From Ailurus styani (Eukaryota; Chordata; Mammalia; Carnivora; Ailuridae): a DNA stretch of 64,000 nucleotides. A program made the position numbers and the translations under genes. Under the pieces are notes generated by a model. That model was not told where the DNA came from, ran no database searches, and saw only the letters and a list, made by a program, of their open reading frames with translations. The stretch spans positions 124,001 to 188,000 of the forward strand of contig LNAC01001236.1 of the NCBI GenBank assembly GCA_002007465.1, read 5' to 3'. Shown here piece by piece: positions 11,880-22,089 of the stretch (position 1 is its first letter; the number at the start of each line of letters is the position of its first letter).

Positions 11880-12670
11880 CAACACCTACTTACTGAGTTC
11901 CTACTTTGCATATGAATGGGACTAGAAACTATCAAGAACATTAAGAGAGAGGGAAAAAAACAGGGAAACCCTGACCAAGACAGAGGCAGAGACAGAGACA
12001 GACCAACAGACAGAAAAGGAAAGACAGATATTTGGCCTGAGTCACCATTCTGATTACATTTGGGAGATAGAAAGGGAAAGACAGAGTATTTGATTTACCA
12101 ATAATGATTTATTTGTATGCTACCTTTTCCCAGAAAGATATAATTAGGAGGGTAGGAAAGTAGTTGTATATATACTTTAAATGTATCAGGCATAACATAA
12201 ATGCCATAATCATCAGGAACATACATCCAGAACCGAATCTGGTGAGACATTGTCTGACAATAGATTACTAGAAATCAGAACTCGTCAATAAAATCTAGGA
12301 TAAAAGTCCCCATTGTTATAATAGAGGGAAAAAAACAGAGTACTGCAAATCCACAGATGAGAGAATGACACATTTGGCCTGGAATAGATGAGAAAAGGGG
12401 ACATTTTACAAGGCCTTGAGGGATGAGTAACATTTCAACAAATGAACATGAAAGGAAATACTTGTCTCCCAGGCTGATGGAAGCCTGGGTGGGGAGTCAT
12501 GAAAGTTCATTCTGGGAATGAGGACAGTCTGATAGAGCTTTAGCCCTGGAGGAGTGGGCTGGGGGCAAGGCAGGGGAGAATCATAGAGGATAGAGCAGTG
12601 AAAACTGAAGGGTGGCAGACTGTGGATGACTTGTAATTACTGGCGAAGAAGGTTGCTTTGGTTTTCTTGT
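11880..12670 (-). mobile_element. L2-like LINE fragments, antisense
   Basis: 11880-11940 ('AACACCTACTTACTGAGTTC' ...) fits the reversed L2/MIR 3' end. 12380-12650 reads like the reversed L2 3' region ('GTAACATTTCAACAAATGAA', 'AGGACAGTCTGATAGAGC', 'AGGGTGGCAGACTGTGGATG'). The part between is diverged and may not belong to the same element. Confidence 0.4.
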
Positions 12671-12856
12671 AATCTTTTTATTTACTTATTTTTATTCAAG
12701 TATAATTAATATGCCATATTATATTAGCTTCAGCTGTACAATATAATGATTTGACAATTCCATACATTTCTCAATGCTCATCAAAATAAGTGTACTTTTA
12801 ATCCCCTTTATCTATTTTACTCATCTGCCCCCATCCACCTCCCTTCTGGCAATGAC
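12671..12856 (-). mobile_element. Carnivore L1 3' UTR tail, antisense
   Basis: On the minus strand this reads as the L1 3' end: 'GGGATTAAAAGTACACTT', 'GATGAGCATTGAGAAATG', 'TCAAATCATTATATTGTACA', then a terminal T/A-rich tail at the left. Only the last ~180 bp are present, a strong 5' truncation. The plus frame 12774-12977 overlapping it is a chance frame. Confidence 0.75.
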
Positions 12857-13224
12857 CAGACTTGAAAGAAGCATAGAAAAAAAAGAGAGGTCTCATTATA
12901 TTTTCTTTCTTATTCCATGTATATGCTTTTTTAAAATTCTCATTTATTTTCAAAATTCTTTCACTCACGTTAAGTGAAAATCTTTTAGTTAAATTGGATT
13001 TGATTTTTAGGAAATCATTTTCAATTTAGTAGTAAATTAATATCAATAAAAAAAGCAGCTGGAATTGTCAAGATGTTAAAAGGAAACTCATCCTTATTAG
13101 CATTTTCGTTTATATTTATCTGACAAAATGAAAACAAATGCACTGTTTTCCACACTATGTTGTCATTGCTGACGACATTTTTCTTTACCTACGCAGCATT
13201 TCCTAATTTTTAAAAAATCTTACA

Positions 13225-13450
13225 GGGGCGCCTGGGTGGCTCAGTGGGTTAAAGCCTCAGCCTTTGACTCAGGTCATGATCTCAGGGTCCTGGGATTGAG
13301 CCCTGCATCGGGCTCTCTGCTCAGCAGGGAGCCTGCTTCCTCCTCTCTTTGCCTGCCTCTCTGCCTACTTGTGATCTCTCTCTCTCTCTCTCTCTCTGTC
13401 AAATAAATAAAATTTAAAAAAAATAATAAAATAAAAAAATAAAAATAAAT
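13225..13450 (+). mobile_element. Can-SINE (mustelid-type) with long A/T tail
   Basis: Complete GGGGCGCCTGGGTGGCTCAG head, TTAAAGCC body, (CT)n and an expanded AAATAAATAAAA tail of over 50 bp. The target-site duplication AAAAAATCTTACA is at 13212-13224 and 13451-13463. Confidence 0.96.
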
Positions 13451-13463
13451 AAAAAATCTTACA

Positions 13464-15079
13464 GTACTTGTTCAAATTATAATTCTTATTGAAACTTAAA
13501 GACAAAATTAATGTTGTGTGGAACTTTGATCAATGGTCCAACTTAGTTCAATAAAATTCCAGAGGTTATAGAGAGGGTACATTATCTTATTGAGCATATA
13601 TTTTGTCTTACCTGCCCCATGGTATCACAGAACTCTGATCTTCTTAACAGGAGTGCCTTGGGATGATATGAACATCCTTACCTTTCTCACAGGGATGTTC
13701 CAGAAAATAAGTTACTGGCTCACATTACTCCACAATATTATTATTATTATTTTATAATTTTATATTTCATAAAATTAAAATTATATTCCTATAAGATTCA
13801 TATAAATTATATAAACTTTATATAAAAATTAAAATTATATTTTATAAAATAAAAATAAAATAATTTATATTTTATTATAATTTATAATAATTTTAATTAT
13901 TATTATTTTAGTCATATCTCACATAATTCTAAAAAAGACAAAAAAAATGTTTCCATGTAAGAATACTGATTCAGCCATGCTCTTTTAATATTCTTGCACA
14001 TTCTTTCTTCCCTATCGACCCAGAGAACTCTAAGGCAAATGATGCTGCCTGCATCAAGATTTCACTGTATTCTACTGACAGAGAAATTCCGTTTTCATTA
14101 GCATTCATTCATGTCTTGATTAGAGGACTTATTACATTTTATTCTAACTATCTGTTTACAGGGCTGCCCAGTATCTCTTATACTTTTGGCTCACTGGAGG
14201 AGTCCATCTTTCAGTGACAAAGAGAATAAATCAGCTTGCAATGAGCTGGCTAGTCTTTCCATGTGAACAGCTTTTTCACAACCACAAACATAGACAACTG
14301 AGTATTTTTTATATTTACAACTAAAGCTGTTGGAAACCCCAACCTCTTCCCCTGAGGTGGAGATGGGATGCTACGGTTCAGTTTCACTGTGGACTGTGAG
14401 AGTATGCTTGTGCTAACCAATGTTACATGCCAACACAGACATGTCCTCTAGTGTAGTGAGCCAGACATCTATTTCTTATTTTCCTTTGAAAAGGAGTTCT
14501 GAATTCTAGAATCAAGGATCTATGATTCCGACACCTTTCTTCTCAGTTCCTTTTAGAAGTTGTCCTGTACATAGCACTCCATGATCTACTGCATAATCTC
14601 AGTTTCCCTTGGACGGTCTGCAAAGAGTCCTTCGCATTGACCACAGACTCTGATTTAGTTGGCTACCTATTCAAAAGTAAACTCGTCATCCTTGCCAATC
14701 ATCTGTAGCAATTTAAAAAAAAAATGAAAATATGTAAAGAAACCTAAACCTGAGAGATGGAGAATAAAATTGAGATGCCAAAGTAGTTCTCTCAGAACAT
14801 CACTGAATTCTCTGCTTTCAAAGCAAAGGTTTCATAGTCTTTGCCACAATTAATGTGTAAGTGTAAATGTGTGTTTATGAAACATTTGGGAGATGCTGAA
14901 AGTTCATAGCCTGTGTTATTTTTCCTGGTTTTCCAGAGGTTGGAAGAAAATAATTAAAATGTAAAGCTGAGGAAATGAATGAATCAAGTCAAGGTTCAGC
15001 AATTGGATATAAGAAAGAAGAGAGAGAGAGAAAGTACCTTTTCCATTTTAGACAAGGCTACTGATAAGAAGTGCCTACA
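13464..15079. other. Gene-free AT-rich stretch
   Basis: It contains the low-complexity AT block at 13733-13915. The remainder shows no recognised repeat or exon. Confidence 0.5.
13733..13915. repeat. AT-rich low-complexity block with inverted segments
   Basis: About 180 bp made almost entirely of A and T. (TTA)n is at the left end and (ATT)n at the right, with mutually complementary words such as 'TTTTATAATTTTATATTT' and 'AAATTATATAAAC'. It could fold into several alternative hairpins. It looks like expansion of a simple repeat. Confidence 0.75.
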
Positions 15080-15144
15080 AGAGATCACCACCCACGGATG
15101 TTTTTTTCTATCCTCCCAAACCCAACTCAAAGCCTGCCTTGTAT

Positions 15145-15345
15145 GGGCACCTGGGTGGCTCAGATGGTTAAGCGACTACCTTCGGCTCAGGTCATGATCC
15201 AGGAGTCCCAGGATTGAGTATATGTCTGGTTTCCAGCTCCATGGGGAGTCTGCTTCTCCCTCTGACCTTCTCTCCTCTCATGCTCTCTCTCACTCTCTTT
15301 CTCAAATAAATAAATAAATAAGATCTTTTAAAAAGGAAAAAAAAA
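15145..15345 (+). mobile_element. Can-SINE, 'CCATGGGGAGTCTGC' subfamily
   Basis: Its body differs from the mustelid-type copies: 'CTCAGATGGTTAAGCGAC', 'TTCCAGCTCCATGGGGAG' and 'CTTCTCCCTCTGACCTTC'. The duplication AAAGCCTGCCTT is at 15129-15140 and 15346-15357. The four bases GTAT between left duplication and head may be extra. Confidence 0.95.
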
Positions 15346-15378
15346 AAAGCCTGCCTTATGCAATTTTCACTGGTCCCC

Positions 15379-15584
15379 GTTTTTTGTTTTTTGTTTTTAA
15401 AGATTTTATTTATTTACTTGACAAAGAGAGAAAGAGTACAAGTAGGCAGAGTGGCAGGCAAAGGGAGAGGGAGAAGCAGACTCTCCACAGAGCGGCGAGC
15501 CTGATGCGGGACTAGATCCCAAGACACTGGGATCATGACCTGAGCCCAAGGCAGCTGCTTAACCAACTGAGCCACCCAGGCATC
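15379..15584 (-). mobile_element. Can-SINE, antisense
   Basis: The minus-strand copy has a TTTTTGTTTTTTG tail side on the left and a GGATGCCTGGGTGGCTCAG head on the right. The duplication CTGGTCCCC is at 15370-15378 and 15585-15593. It lies only 33 bp from the tail of the preceding plus-strand SINE. Confidence 0.95.
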
Positions 15585-15765
15585 CTGGTCCCCCTTCTTT
15601 ATACTGCATTCATAGATTGCATTTCATAATTTATGGTTCATTTTGTACTGACTTAGCCTGTACAGTTATAACCCCCTTGATACAGAACATTTTCCCCCTC
15701 AATTCTTTTGTATCCCTTGCATGCCTACTCCAGTACTGAACATACGGTAGATGACTGACTAATTG

Positions 15766-17179
15766 ATTTCATAGATTAAAAAAAGATTACAACTCACATC
15801 TATTGGAGGTAGGTTTAAATTCAGAAGGACTCTGGCAAAATGCTTGGAATTAAAGACTATGCCATCTAGACTGTTTTTAATAAATGGTTGAAACCACACA
15901 CAACAAGAGAAACAGAGCCGAGAAACAAGGAATCTTTCAAAAGTCATCATACTTAACTCGTAAGACTCAAAACATACAAGTGAATACACTTTGTGCAAAA
16001 GTTTAGGCAGTCTATTACTATGGTAATTGAAGAAAGATCATTTTTTCTAGTGATAATGTAATGTGAATCTTCACTGAGAGATGCCAGAAATGTTTAAGTG
16101 CTGTAATGCACCTATTTTAGAACAAAACACAGAGCTTCTTACGTTGAAATTCTACTATAGTTCCAAATCCAAATGTGTTAAACAGACTTGCGGTTTGCAA
16201 ACTTAATCCTATTAAATATCATTTTAAGCATTTTGAAAAGTTGCCCAACATCCATAATAATAAGCAGCCCTTGGAACTAATGAAGCTACTTCATCTAAGC
16301 AGATCAAAGTGCTTTTAAAGGTTGATGATTTGTCAGTGTTCTCTTGCTTTCTAAACTGACTTCATTCCTCCTATTCTGTAAAATACTGGTCTTATAGTTT
16401 GGTTTAGTTTTGTTTAATCTACAACAGTAATCTTCCCCAACCTGCCATGGACCTGACAGAAAATTCAAGAACACTGAACTTTACATCTATTTCATTCTTG
16501 GCAAATTGGACAATTTTGGTTCAGTATAGGTAAATTACTTGACTTCTTTTGTCTAATAATTGAGTTAGAAAAAGAAGGGAAATCATGTCTGACCTTGTTT
16601 ACTGTTTTTTCTCCAGTACCTGTTTACAGTCTCTAATAAATAATAAATAAATAAATATATACTGAGGAAATACTTTTTGAATGAGCCAATGAAATAGGCA
16701 TAGCAATGCAGGGACAGAAGTTGTGCAATGAACATTTGGATAAAGAACTAGATTCAGATAACAAGCTTTTCTTGGTATATATATTATCTGCCCCAAAGCA
16801 AGAAGAATTTACAGGAATCTTAACTAAAACTTGGTGGAGGGGGTGTTCTGCAAAGCTTCTTCTGAGCAAGTGATATTAAGTGGAAATTGGTAGAATGTAC
16901 TCTGCAAAATAAGAACATGTTGTCTTTCCTGATTAACATGCTTATTGCTTATTATTAAATAAGGAAATATCATTGAGGTCTCCACAGCCTCACTTAATTT
17001 AGCTATCCTTATTTTTTAGAATCAATCAGTTCAGTCACATTAAATATTCCGACCAAGAAGGACTTTAGAAACCTGCTTGTATGACTGAAAAGAGACAAAT
17101 GAATGATTATCTTATATCCTACTGGCTTTAACAAACATATTTATTTTGCTTCATAATGTCTTAATTTCTATAGAACAGG
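15766..17179. other. No recognised feature
   Basis: AT-rich unique-looking DNA. Small TAAA runs occur near 16636-16655. Two minus-strand frames (16599-16869) overlap each other in different frames and look like chance. Confidence 0.5.
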
Positions 17180-17575
17180 AGTTGAAAGCTGGCTGTCCAT
17201 ACACAAAGGCCTATTTTTACCTGTCCCGCCTGCTAACACTATCTTTTCCATACAGAATATTCTCTTTTCTTGGTCATTCCCATTCCTCCCTCCTCCCTTC
17301 TCCTTTCACAGCTGCTACAATCCCATTAATACTTAAACGTCTGATTAAAATGTTGTCTACTCCTGCAGAGACTGTCTTGCTTAGGAGAATGAGATTTCCT
17401 GCCATCTGCAGTCGTCATTCATCACACTTTTTGCTTTATGTCCTCTATATCCTCTTTTCCTTATCAGCTCATGATCCCTTTGATAGCGGGGACCAACTCT
17501 TTTTAATTTTTGTCTTTCCAGAACCTAATTATCCAGATGCTCAACAAATACTGAATGAGTAAGTGGTTGAGTGAG
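17180..17575 (+). mobile_element. L2 LINE 3' fragment
   Basis: CT-rich, L2-like text ends in 'TTTGATAGCGGGGACCAACTC' and then 'GATGCTCAACAAATACTGAATGAG'. These correspond to the L2 'gagggcagggact' and 'gtgctcaataaatgtttgttgaatgaatg' 3' terminus. This explains the longest open frame of the window (17146-17562, 138 codons), which is therefore not a gene. Confidence 0.65.
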
Positions 17576-18785
17576 AGAACCAACAGGGACCTTGAATGAA
17601 GAAAATGTCTTCTCTGTAAGAGAAGACAATCCAAAGGCATTGGGCCATGATAGGAACAATCAAAACATGATAGGAGTGAGAAACTAACAAACCGAGAAAC
17701 AAGGGGGTTTCTGAATAGCAAGTCCAGGCACGTGGTAAGGAGTCGGTATGTGTCAATTCTCAGATAATCTAAATCTTATTTTAGTTTCATATTTAGTAAC
17801 AACTTTAACAAAGATTTTCTTAGTCTTTTATCATTACTTTAGGATCTATTCCTTATTTGATAAAAACAGAAATAATTAGGACAAAATGCTCATCCTTTAA
17901 GTGAATGGATCCTCCTAGCATACAGCAATCTCACTTAACATGCAGGAAGAAGCTATTTACTGACTAGTACTCTAACATTGGGGAAGTCTGTGTAATTCTA
18001 TAGTTTAGTCCCAAAAGACCAGATCTCCATTAAAGGCCAAAATTATCCTTTGAAAGAAAACTATGCTTTCTACAGTTGTGTATGCAGTAGATGTTTTTTG
18101 AACTATAAGATCAGGCTTCATAAATATATCCTTCTGTTCTTTTCTATGCTGTGTTTATTCTGTTTGTTCAAACCAACAGCTAAAACATAAAAGGATGCTT
18201 TCTCAAGAGACTGAATATTAGAAAGTCATGCATCTAAGTGCACAGAACATTCAGTCTGCCAAGAACAGAATCAAATATCTGAAAATGTAGTTTGATTTCT
18301 TGGTTAATAACATTTCATAGTTGTCAGCCTACCCTTTCTGAACAGAACTGGTTCCCTAAACAAAGTAACAATAAGAAATGTGGTTGGGATAGTGGGGGAT
18401 GTCTGGTGGTACTGTGCCAAATTGGCCTCCATGCTGAGAATCAGATATGAAGACAGATAGTAGAGGACGCCTCCTTTGGTGCTATGAAACATTATTCTAT
18501 AGTCAGAAAATATCAGAGAAGGACGAGTTGGGAAACTAAAGTCTGTAGTTATGAACTTCCATAAGCCCAGTAAAAGGCAGGGTGGAAGTAAGCATTAGGG
18601 GGTGGGATTTCCAGAAAAGTTATCTAGGTTTAAATTTAAATACACTAGAATTTCCTACAAATGCAGTTCAAGGTTAGAGAAGGACAAAGAAACAAAATTC
18701 TACAAAACTACTGATCTTCAAAGGAGGGGAAGTAATGTGAGAACTGGGCCAGGGGGGCGGGGCGTTGTGAATCAGTCACCTTAAG
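17576..18785. other. No recognised feature
   Basis: Unique-looking DNA. A short GC-rich patch near 18746-18770 contains a GGGGCGGGGC word like an Sp1 box. It has no surrounding CpG enrichment and no downstream exon. Confidence 0.5.
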
Positions 18786-18947
18786 TTGAAGGCATGTGTG
18801 GTCCAGGGACCCTGGGATTCTCAAGGTCAAAACTATCTTCATAATTATACAAAGACATCACTTGCCTTTTCATACCCAATCTGTCAGGACATGTCAAATA
18901 AGGATATTTTCCAAAAGCTACGTGACATGTGATATCAGCCCAGACTG

Positions 18948-19061
18948 AACAACGCAGAAGCAGATATGAGAATCCAACTGTCTTCTATTACGTCAGATAT
19001 TACAGAGCTTGTTGAAAATATAAAACAGTGCCATTCTTTCCATTATTTTTTCTTGCTTTAG
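18948..19061 (+). pseudogene. Remnant of hAT transposase C-terminus
   Basis: The frame starting at 18948 reads NNAEADMRIQLSSI, then continues through a DI-TEL-ENIKQCH pattern to a TAG at 19059-19061. The NAEADMRIQLSSI string is the end of the hAT dimerisation region as I remember it from mammalian Charlie/ZBED5-like proteins. There is no start codon, no catalytic region and no zinc finger, so it is a fossil and encodes nothing by itself. Confidence 0.65.
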
Positions 19062-19096
19062 AAGATGACTGTAGTTATTTTTATAAAATGTATTTT

Positions 19097-19203
19097 TTAA
19101 AGATATTTATTTTTAAGTAATTTTTACACTCAAAATAGGGCTCACACTCAGAACCTCAAGATTAAGAATCACATGCTCCACTGACTGAGCCAGCCAACCA
19201 CCC
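19097..19203 (-). mobile_element. Short tRNA-Lys-like SINE, antisense
   Basis: A compact ~107-bp copy. On the minus strand it has a GGTTGGCTGGCTCAGTCAG head, a B-box-like 'GTTCTGAGTGTGAGCCC' and a 'TTACTTAAAAATAAATAT' tail, with no CT-rich region. The duplication TTATAAAATGTATTTT is at 19081-19096 and 19204-19219. Confidence 0.93.
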
Positions 19204-19411
19204 TTATAAAATGTATTTTTAACATATAATTATTTACTAGTTTTATTCGAAACAAAACATATTTTTCTAAAAATTGTTTTAATTTTGAATATGGTAAATA
19301 TGGATACATGTTATTCACACAAACAAAAGTTCTGGAGGATCCTCGCTAATTTCTGACGTTCAAAGATGTCTGAAGATTAAAAGTTTGAGAACTATAGCTT
19401 TATACAATCTT

Positions 19412-19617
19412 TTTTTTTTTTTAATATTTATTTATTTATTTATTTGACACAGAGAGAGAGAGAGATCACAAGTAGGCAAAGAGGCAGGCAAAGAGAGAGG
19501 AGGAAGCAGGCTCCCTGCTGAGCAGAGAGCCCGATGTGGGACTCGATCCCAGGACCCTGAGATCATGACCTGAGCCGAAGGCAGAGGCTTTAACCCATTG
19601 AGCCACCCAGGTACCCC
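19412..19617 (-). mobile_element. Can-SINE (mustelid-type), antisense
   Basis: The copy has 12 T plus a TTTATTTATTTATTT tail, a GAGAGA region and a GGGGTACCTGGGTGGCTCAATGG head. The duplication AGCTTTATACAATCT is at 19396-19410 and 19618-19632. The insertion point is the right terminus of the hAT relic. Confidence 0.95.
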
Positions 19618-19689
19618 AGCTTTATACAATCTTATAAATGACTTTATTGTCCTCCCATTTGGTCAAGGTAAGAATCTTCTAGTAATCTT

Positions 19690-19958
19690 TCATTTTTTTC
19701 TTTCACTCATTTTTCTAGATCTCAGCTACTACCAGAGCCTGTTAAGTTTTCCTAACAAAAGATATCTCTGACCCGCTCACTTCCTTCTATCCCTACTACA
19801 TCACCATAACCGGAGACCCACATCTTCTCTGACATAGCAACAGCACCTTTGCTGACATCCTTGCTTCTCTAATTGTCTCACTCCAATCCATTCTTTTACT
19901 GAACAGTTTTATCCAGTAGAAGCTACAACCTCAGTCAGTACTCAAATCCTGGGAATTT
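19690..19958 (+). mobile_element. L2 LINE fragment
   Basis: 'TCTCTGACCCGCTCACTTCC' ... 'CTCTAATTGTCTCACTCCAATCC' resembles the L2 region upstream of its 3' end ('...cactccaatccattct...'). Interrupted on the right by the SINE at 19977. Confidence 0.45.
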
Positions 19959-19976
19959 TTTAAGGATGTGACACAA

Positions 19977-20207
19977 GGGGCGCCTGGGTGGCTCAGTGGG
20001 TTAAAGCCTCTGCCTTTGGCTCAGGTCATGATCTTAGGGTCCTGGGATCGAGGCCCGCATCGGGCTCTCTGCTCCGCGGGAAGCCTGCTTCCTCCTCTCT
20101 CTGCCTGCCTCTCTGCCTACTTGTACTCTCTCTCTCTCTGTGTCAAATAAATAAATAAAATCTTAAAAATAAATAAATAAATAAATAAAAATAAAAATAA
20201 AAAAAGC
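19977..20207 (+). mobile_element. Can-SINE (mustelid-type), young copy
   Basis: Close to what I regard as the mustelid-type consensus: GGGGCGCCTGGGTGGCTCAG head, 'CATCGGGCTCTCTGCTC' and (CT)n. The tail is an AAAT/AAATA array of over 50 bp. A perfect 18-bp target-site duplication, TTTAAGGATGTGACACAA, is at 19959-19976 and 20208-20225. Low divergence and an intact duplication suggest recent insertion. Confidence 0.97.
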
Positions 20208-20489
20208 TTTAAGGATGTGACACAAGGTTTGGGACTTAAGAAAAACCATTGACTCCATTTTCTTTTTTAAATATACAAAATGAAAATGAATCCATATTCA
20301 TTTTAAAATCAAAGACTGCCATATACATTAGTCAACACACCTAAACTGGTTATAGAAAAGCTGTATTTAATGAGGGATATGGATACAGTTTAATATGCAT
20401 GTTAAGATGTAGTATAAGGTCTCAGAAGGGAGCATATTTGGTTCATGACTATTTCTCCATCTTGTGTATTTTCCCACTTACTATGATCT

Positions 20490-20721
20490 TTTTTTAAAAT
20501 TGTTTAAATTTATTTCACTTTATTTTATTTAGAGAGAGAGAGAGTGCACGGGCATGCTCATGTGAGGTGGGGAGGGGCAAAGGGAGAGGGTGAGAGAGAA
20601 AATCCCAAGCAGGCTCCACACCTGGTGCAAAGCCTGACTTGGGGCTTGATCTCATGATCCTGAGATCGTGACCTGAGCAGAAATCTAGAGTCCAGTGCTT
20701 AACTGAGCTACCCAGGCGTCC
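20490..20721 (-). mobile_element. Can-SINE, antisense, older
   Basis: A near-perfect 18-bp duplication, TCCCACTTACTATGATCT versus TCCCACTAACTAAGATCT, is at 20472-20489 and 20722-20739. The head GGACGCCTGGGTAGCTCAG is at the right end and a diverged A/T tail at the left. Confidence 0.95.
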
Positions 20722-20749
20722 TCCCACTAACTAAGATCTAAAAACATTA

Positions 20750-21210
20750 ACGGGCCATTTCACTTAGAAGGAACATGACAAGTTCCTTCCCACCTCCGAG
20801 CCTGGGGATGTGCAATTCTTTAAGTCTGAAGTATTCTCCAAACTCTTTCTCAGAGTACCTTATTTCTCATAAGAAATATGAATTTTAATTTTTCAGAAAG
20901 GCTGTCCTTGGCCATTCAATTTTTTTTAAAAAATGGCTTCCCTAAATTACTCTACCACTCCAATATGTTTATCCTTTTATAATCCTACTTATCATAATCC
21001 TATAATTATCTTATTTACCTGCAGACTGCTTATTGTTTACATCCTCCAATAAAACTCAAGTTATCTTAGGGCAGAAATCAGAGATGGAAAATGTCTATAT
21101 GTGGTATGAGGGGGAGGAGGACAGAAGTGTCCAGCATGCAGCTCATTTCTAGGTGTGAGACTAACAACAGAAGCTCAAAAACTATTTAAAGAGTGAATGA
21201 AAAACTACGG
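20750..21210 (+). mobile_element. L2 LINE 3' fragment
   Basis: 'AGGCTGTCCTTGGCCATTC', 'TATAATCCTACTTATCATAA', 'TTATTTACCTGCAGACTGC' and 'GTTATCTTAGGGCAGAAATC' follow the L2 3' consensus order (aggccttccctgacc ... tagcacttatcac ... ttatttgctt ... gagggcaggga). It ends with 'GCTCAAAAACTATTTAAAGAGTGAATGAA', the L2 tail. Confidence 0.65.
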
Positions 21211-21238
21211 CTCCCCATCTAATAGCTGTGTAACCTTA

Positions 21239-21443
21239 TTTATTTATTTATTTTTGCTTTTGTTTTTTTGTTAAAGATTTTATTTATTTATTCTACAGAG
21301 ACGGAGTGAGAGCAGGAACACAGGCAGGGGGAGTAGGAGAGGGAAAACAGGCTTCCCACTGAGCAGGGAGTCCGATATGGGGCTCAATCCCAAGACCCTG
21401 AGATCATGACCTGAGCCAAACAACTGAGCCAATCAGGTGCCCC
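21239..21443 (-). mobile_element. Can-SINE, antisense
   Basis: The duplication AGCTGTGTAACCTTA versus AGTTATGTAACCTTA is at 21224-21238 and 21444-21458. The head GGGGCACCTGATTGGCTCAG is at the right. The interval before the head ('TTGGCTCAGGTCATGATCTC') is shortened. Confidence 0.93.
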
Positions 21444-21522
21444 AGTTATGTAACCTTAATAGCCATGTTTCTGATTCAAATTTCCTTACCTGTAAAATTG
21501 GGAAAGTATTAGCTATGTTATA

Positions 21523-21830
21523 TTTATTCATTCATTCATTATATATGCACTTGTCAAGAATCTATACTATTCAAGGCTTTGTTCTAGGCACTGAAAATTT
21601 AATGAACAAAACAGACAAAATCTCTCTCCTCAGAGAACTTACATTCTAGTGGGAAAACAGATAATAAACAACAAGTGAATAAGTGAGCGTATAATATATC
21701 AAAAAGTGGCAAAGGCTGTGGAAAATATAAAGCAGAATAAAAGGATAAGGAAAGCTGGGTGTGGGGGGTAGGGAATTACAGTTTTAAATAGGGTGTCAGA
21801 GAAGGTGAAAGATGACATATAACCAAAGAC
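21523..21830 (-). mobile_element. L2 LINE 3' end, antisense
   Basis: It begins with the reversed (TGAA)n tail 'TTCATTCATTCATT', then 'GCTTTGTTCTAGGCACTGAAA', 'TGAACAAAACAGACAAAATC', 'AACTTACATTCTAGTGGG' and 'AAATAGGGTGTCAGAGAAGG'. This is the standard order of an L2 3' end read backwards. Well preserved for its age. Confidence 0.8.
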
Positions 21831-21975
21831 CAAATGGGTATTGCAGATACAGGGTGTAAATGAATATGAAGGTGAGTATAGGCAAGAGGTAGACACTCAA
21901 AAAATAGTAGTTGGTATTTTTGCTCAGTATACCACCTGGAAAAAAAACCAAAGGTGCCGCACTATGTGCTTCAGG

Positions 21976-22009
21976 AAAAACAAACAAACAAACAAACAAA
22001 CAAACAAAA
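21976..22009. repeat. (CAAA)n microsatellite
   Basis: About eight uninterrupted CAAA units, followed by degenerate A-rich sequence. Confidence 0.95.
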
Positions 22010-22089
22010 CAACAAAAAAAAACCCCCAACCTTTCGTCATTTACAAAGTTCATTTCAAAAATGAGGCTTTGGGTAGTAGGACATTTTAT

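Larger units (their letters stand above)
15080..15765 (+). mobile_element. L2 LINE 3' fragment hosting two SINEs
   Basis: With both SINEs removed, the sequence reads continuously from 'TCCCAAACCCAACTCAAAG' through 'AATTTTCACTGGTCCCCC' to 'CAGTACTGAACATACGGTAG'. This is in keeping with an L2 3' end running through to its 'gtgcctggcacatagtag' region. Diverged. Confidence 0.5.
18786..19411 (+). mobile_element. hAT-Charlie DNA transposon relic (internally deleted)
   Basis: The left end carries 'GAGGTCAAAACTAT'-like text ('CAAGGTCAAAACTATCTTC'). The middle has 'GATATTTTCCAAAAGCTACG' and 'GACATGTGATATCAGCC'. The right end, 'AAAAGTTTGAGAACTATAGC', is the complement of the Charlie terminal inverted repeat (CAGTGGTTCTCAAACTTTT class). 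A decayed transposase C-terminus lies at 18948-19061. Two antisense SINEs later inserted, one inside (19097-19203) and one just at the right terminus (19412). It resembles the non-autonomous, internally deleted relatives of hAT elements whose transposases gave rise to ZBED-type host genes. The exact family is not assigned. Confidence 0.72.

Noticed and set aside
17146..17562. Longest open frame (138 codons) as a gene
   Set aside because: It overlaps an L2 3' fragment with the L2 terminus at its end, and shows no conserved domain, Kozak context or splice sites.
18746..18770. GC box as a promoter
   Set aside because: It is a single GGGGCGGGGC word, with no CpG island, TATA/initiator arrangement or downstream exon.
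19977..20000. tRNA gene from the SINE head
   Set aside because: A- and B-box similarity is expected of tRNA-derived SINEs. No cloverleaf with a complete acceptor stem is present.
21976..22009. Regular spaced repeats as a CRISPR-like array
   Set aside because: It is a (CAAA)n microsatellite without spacers, in a mammalian genome.
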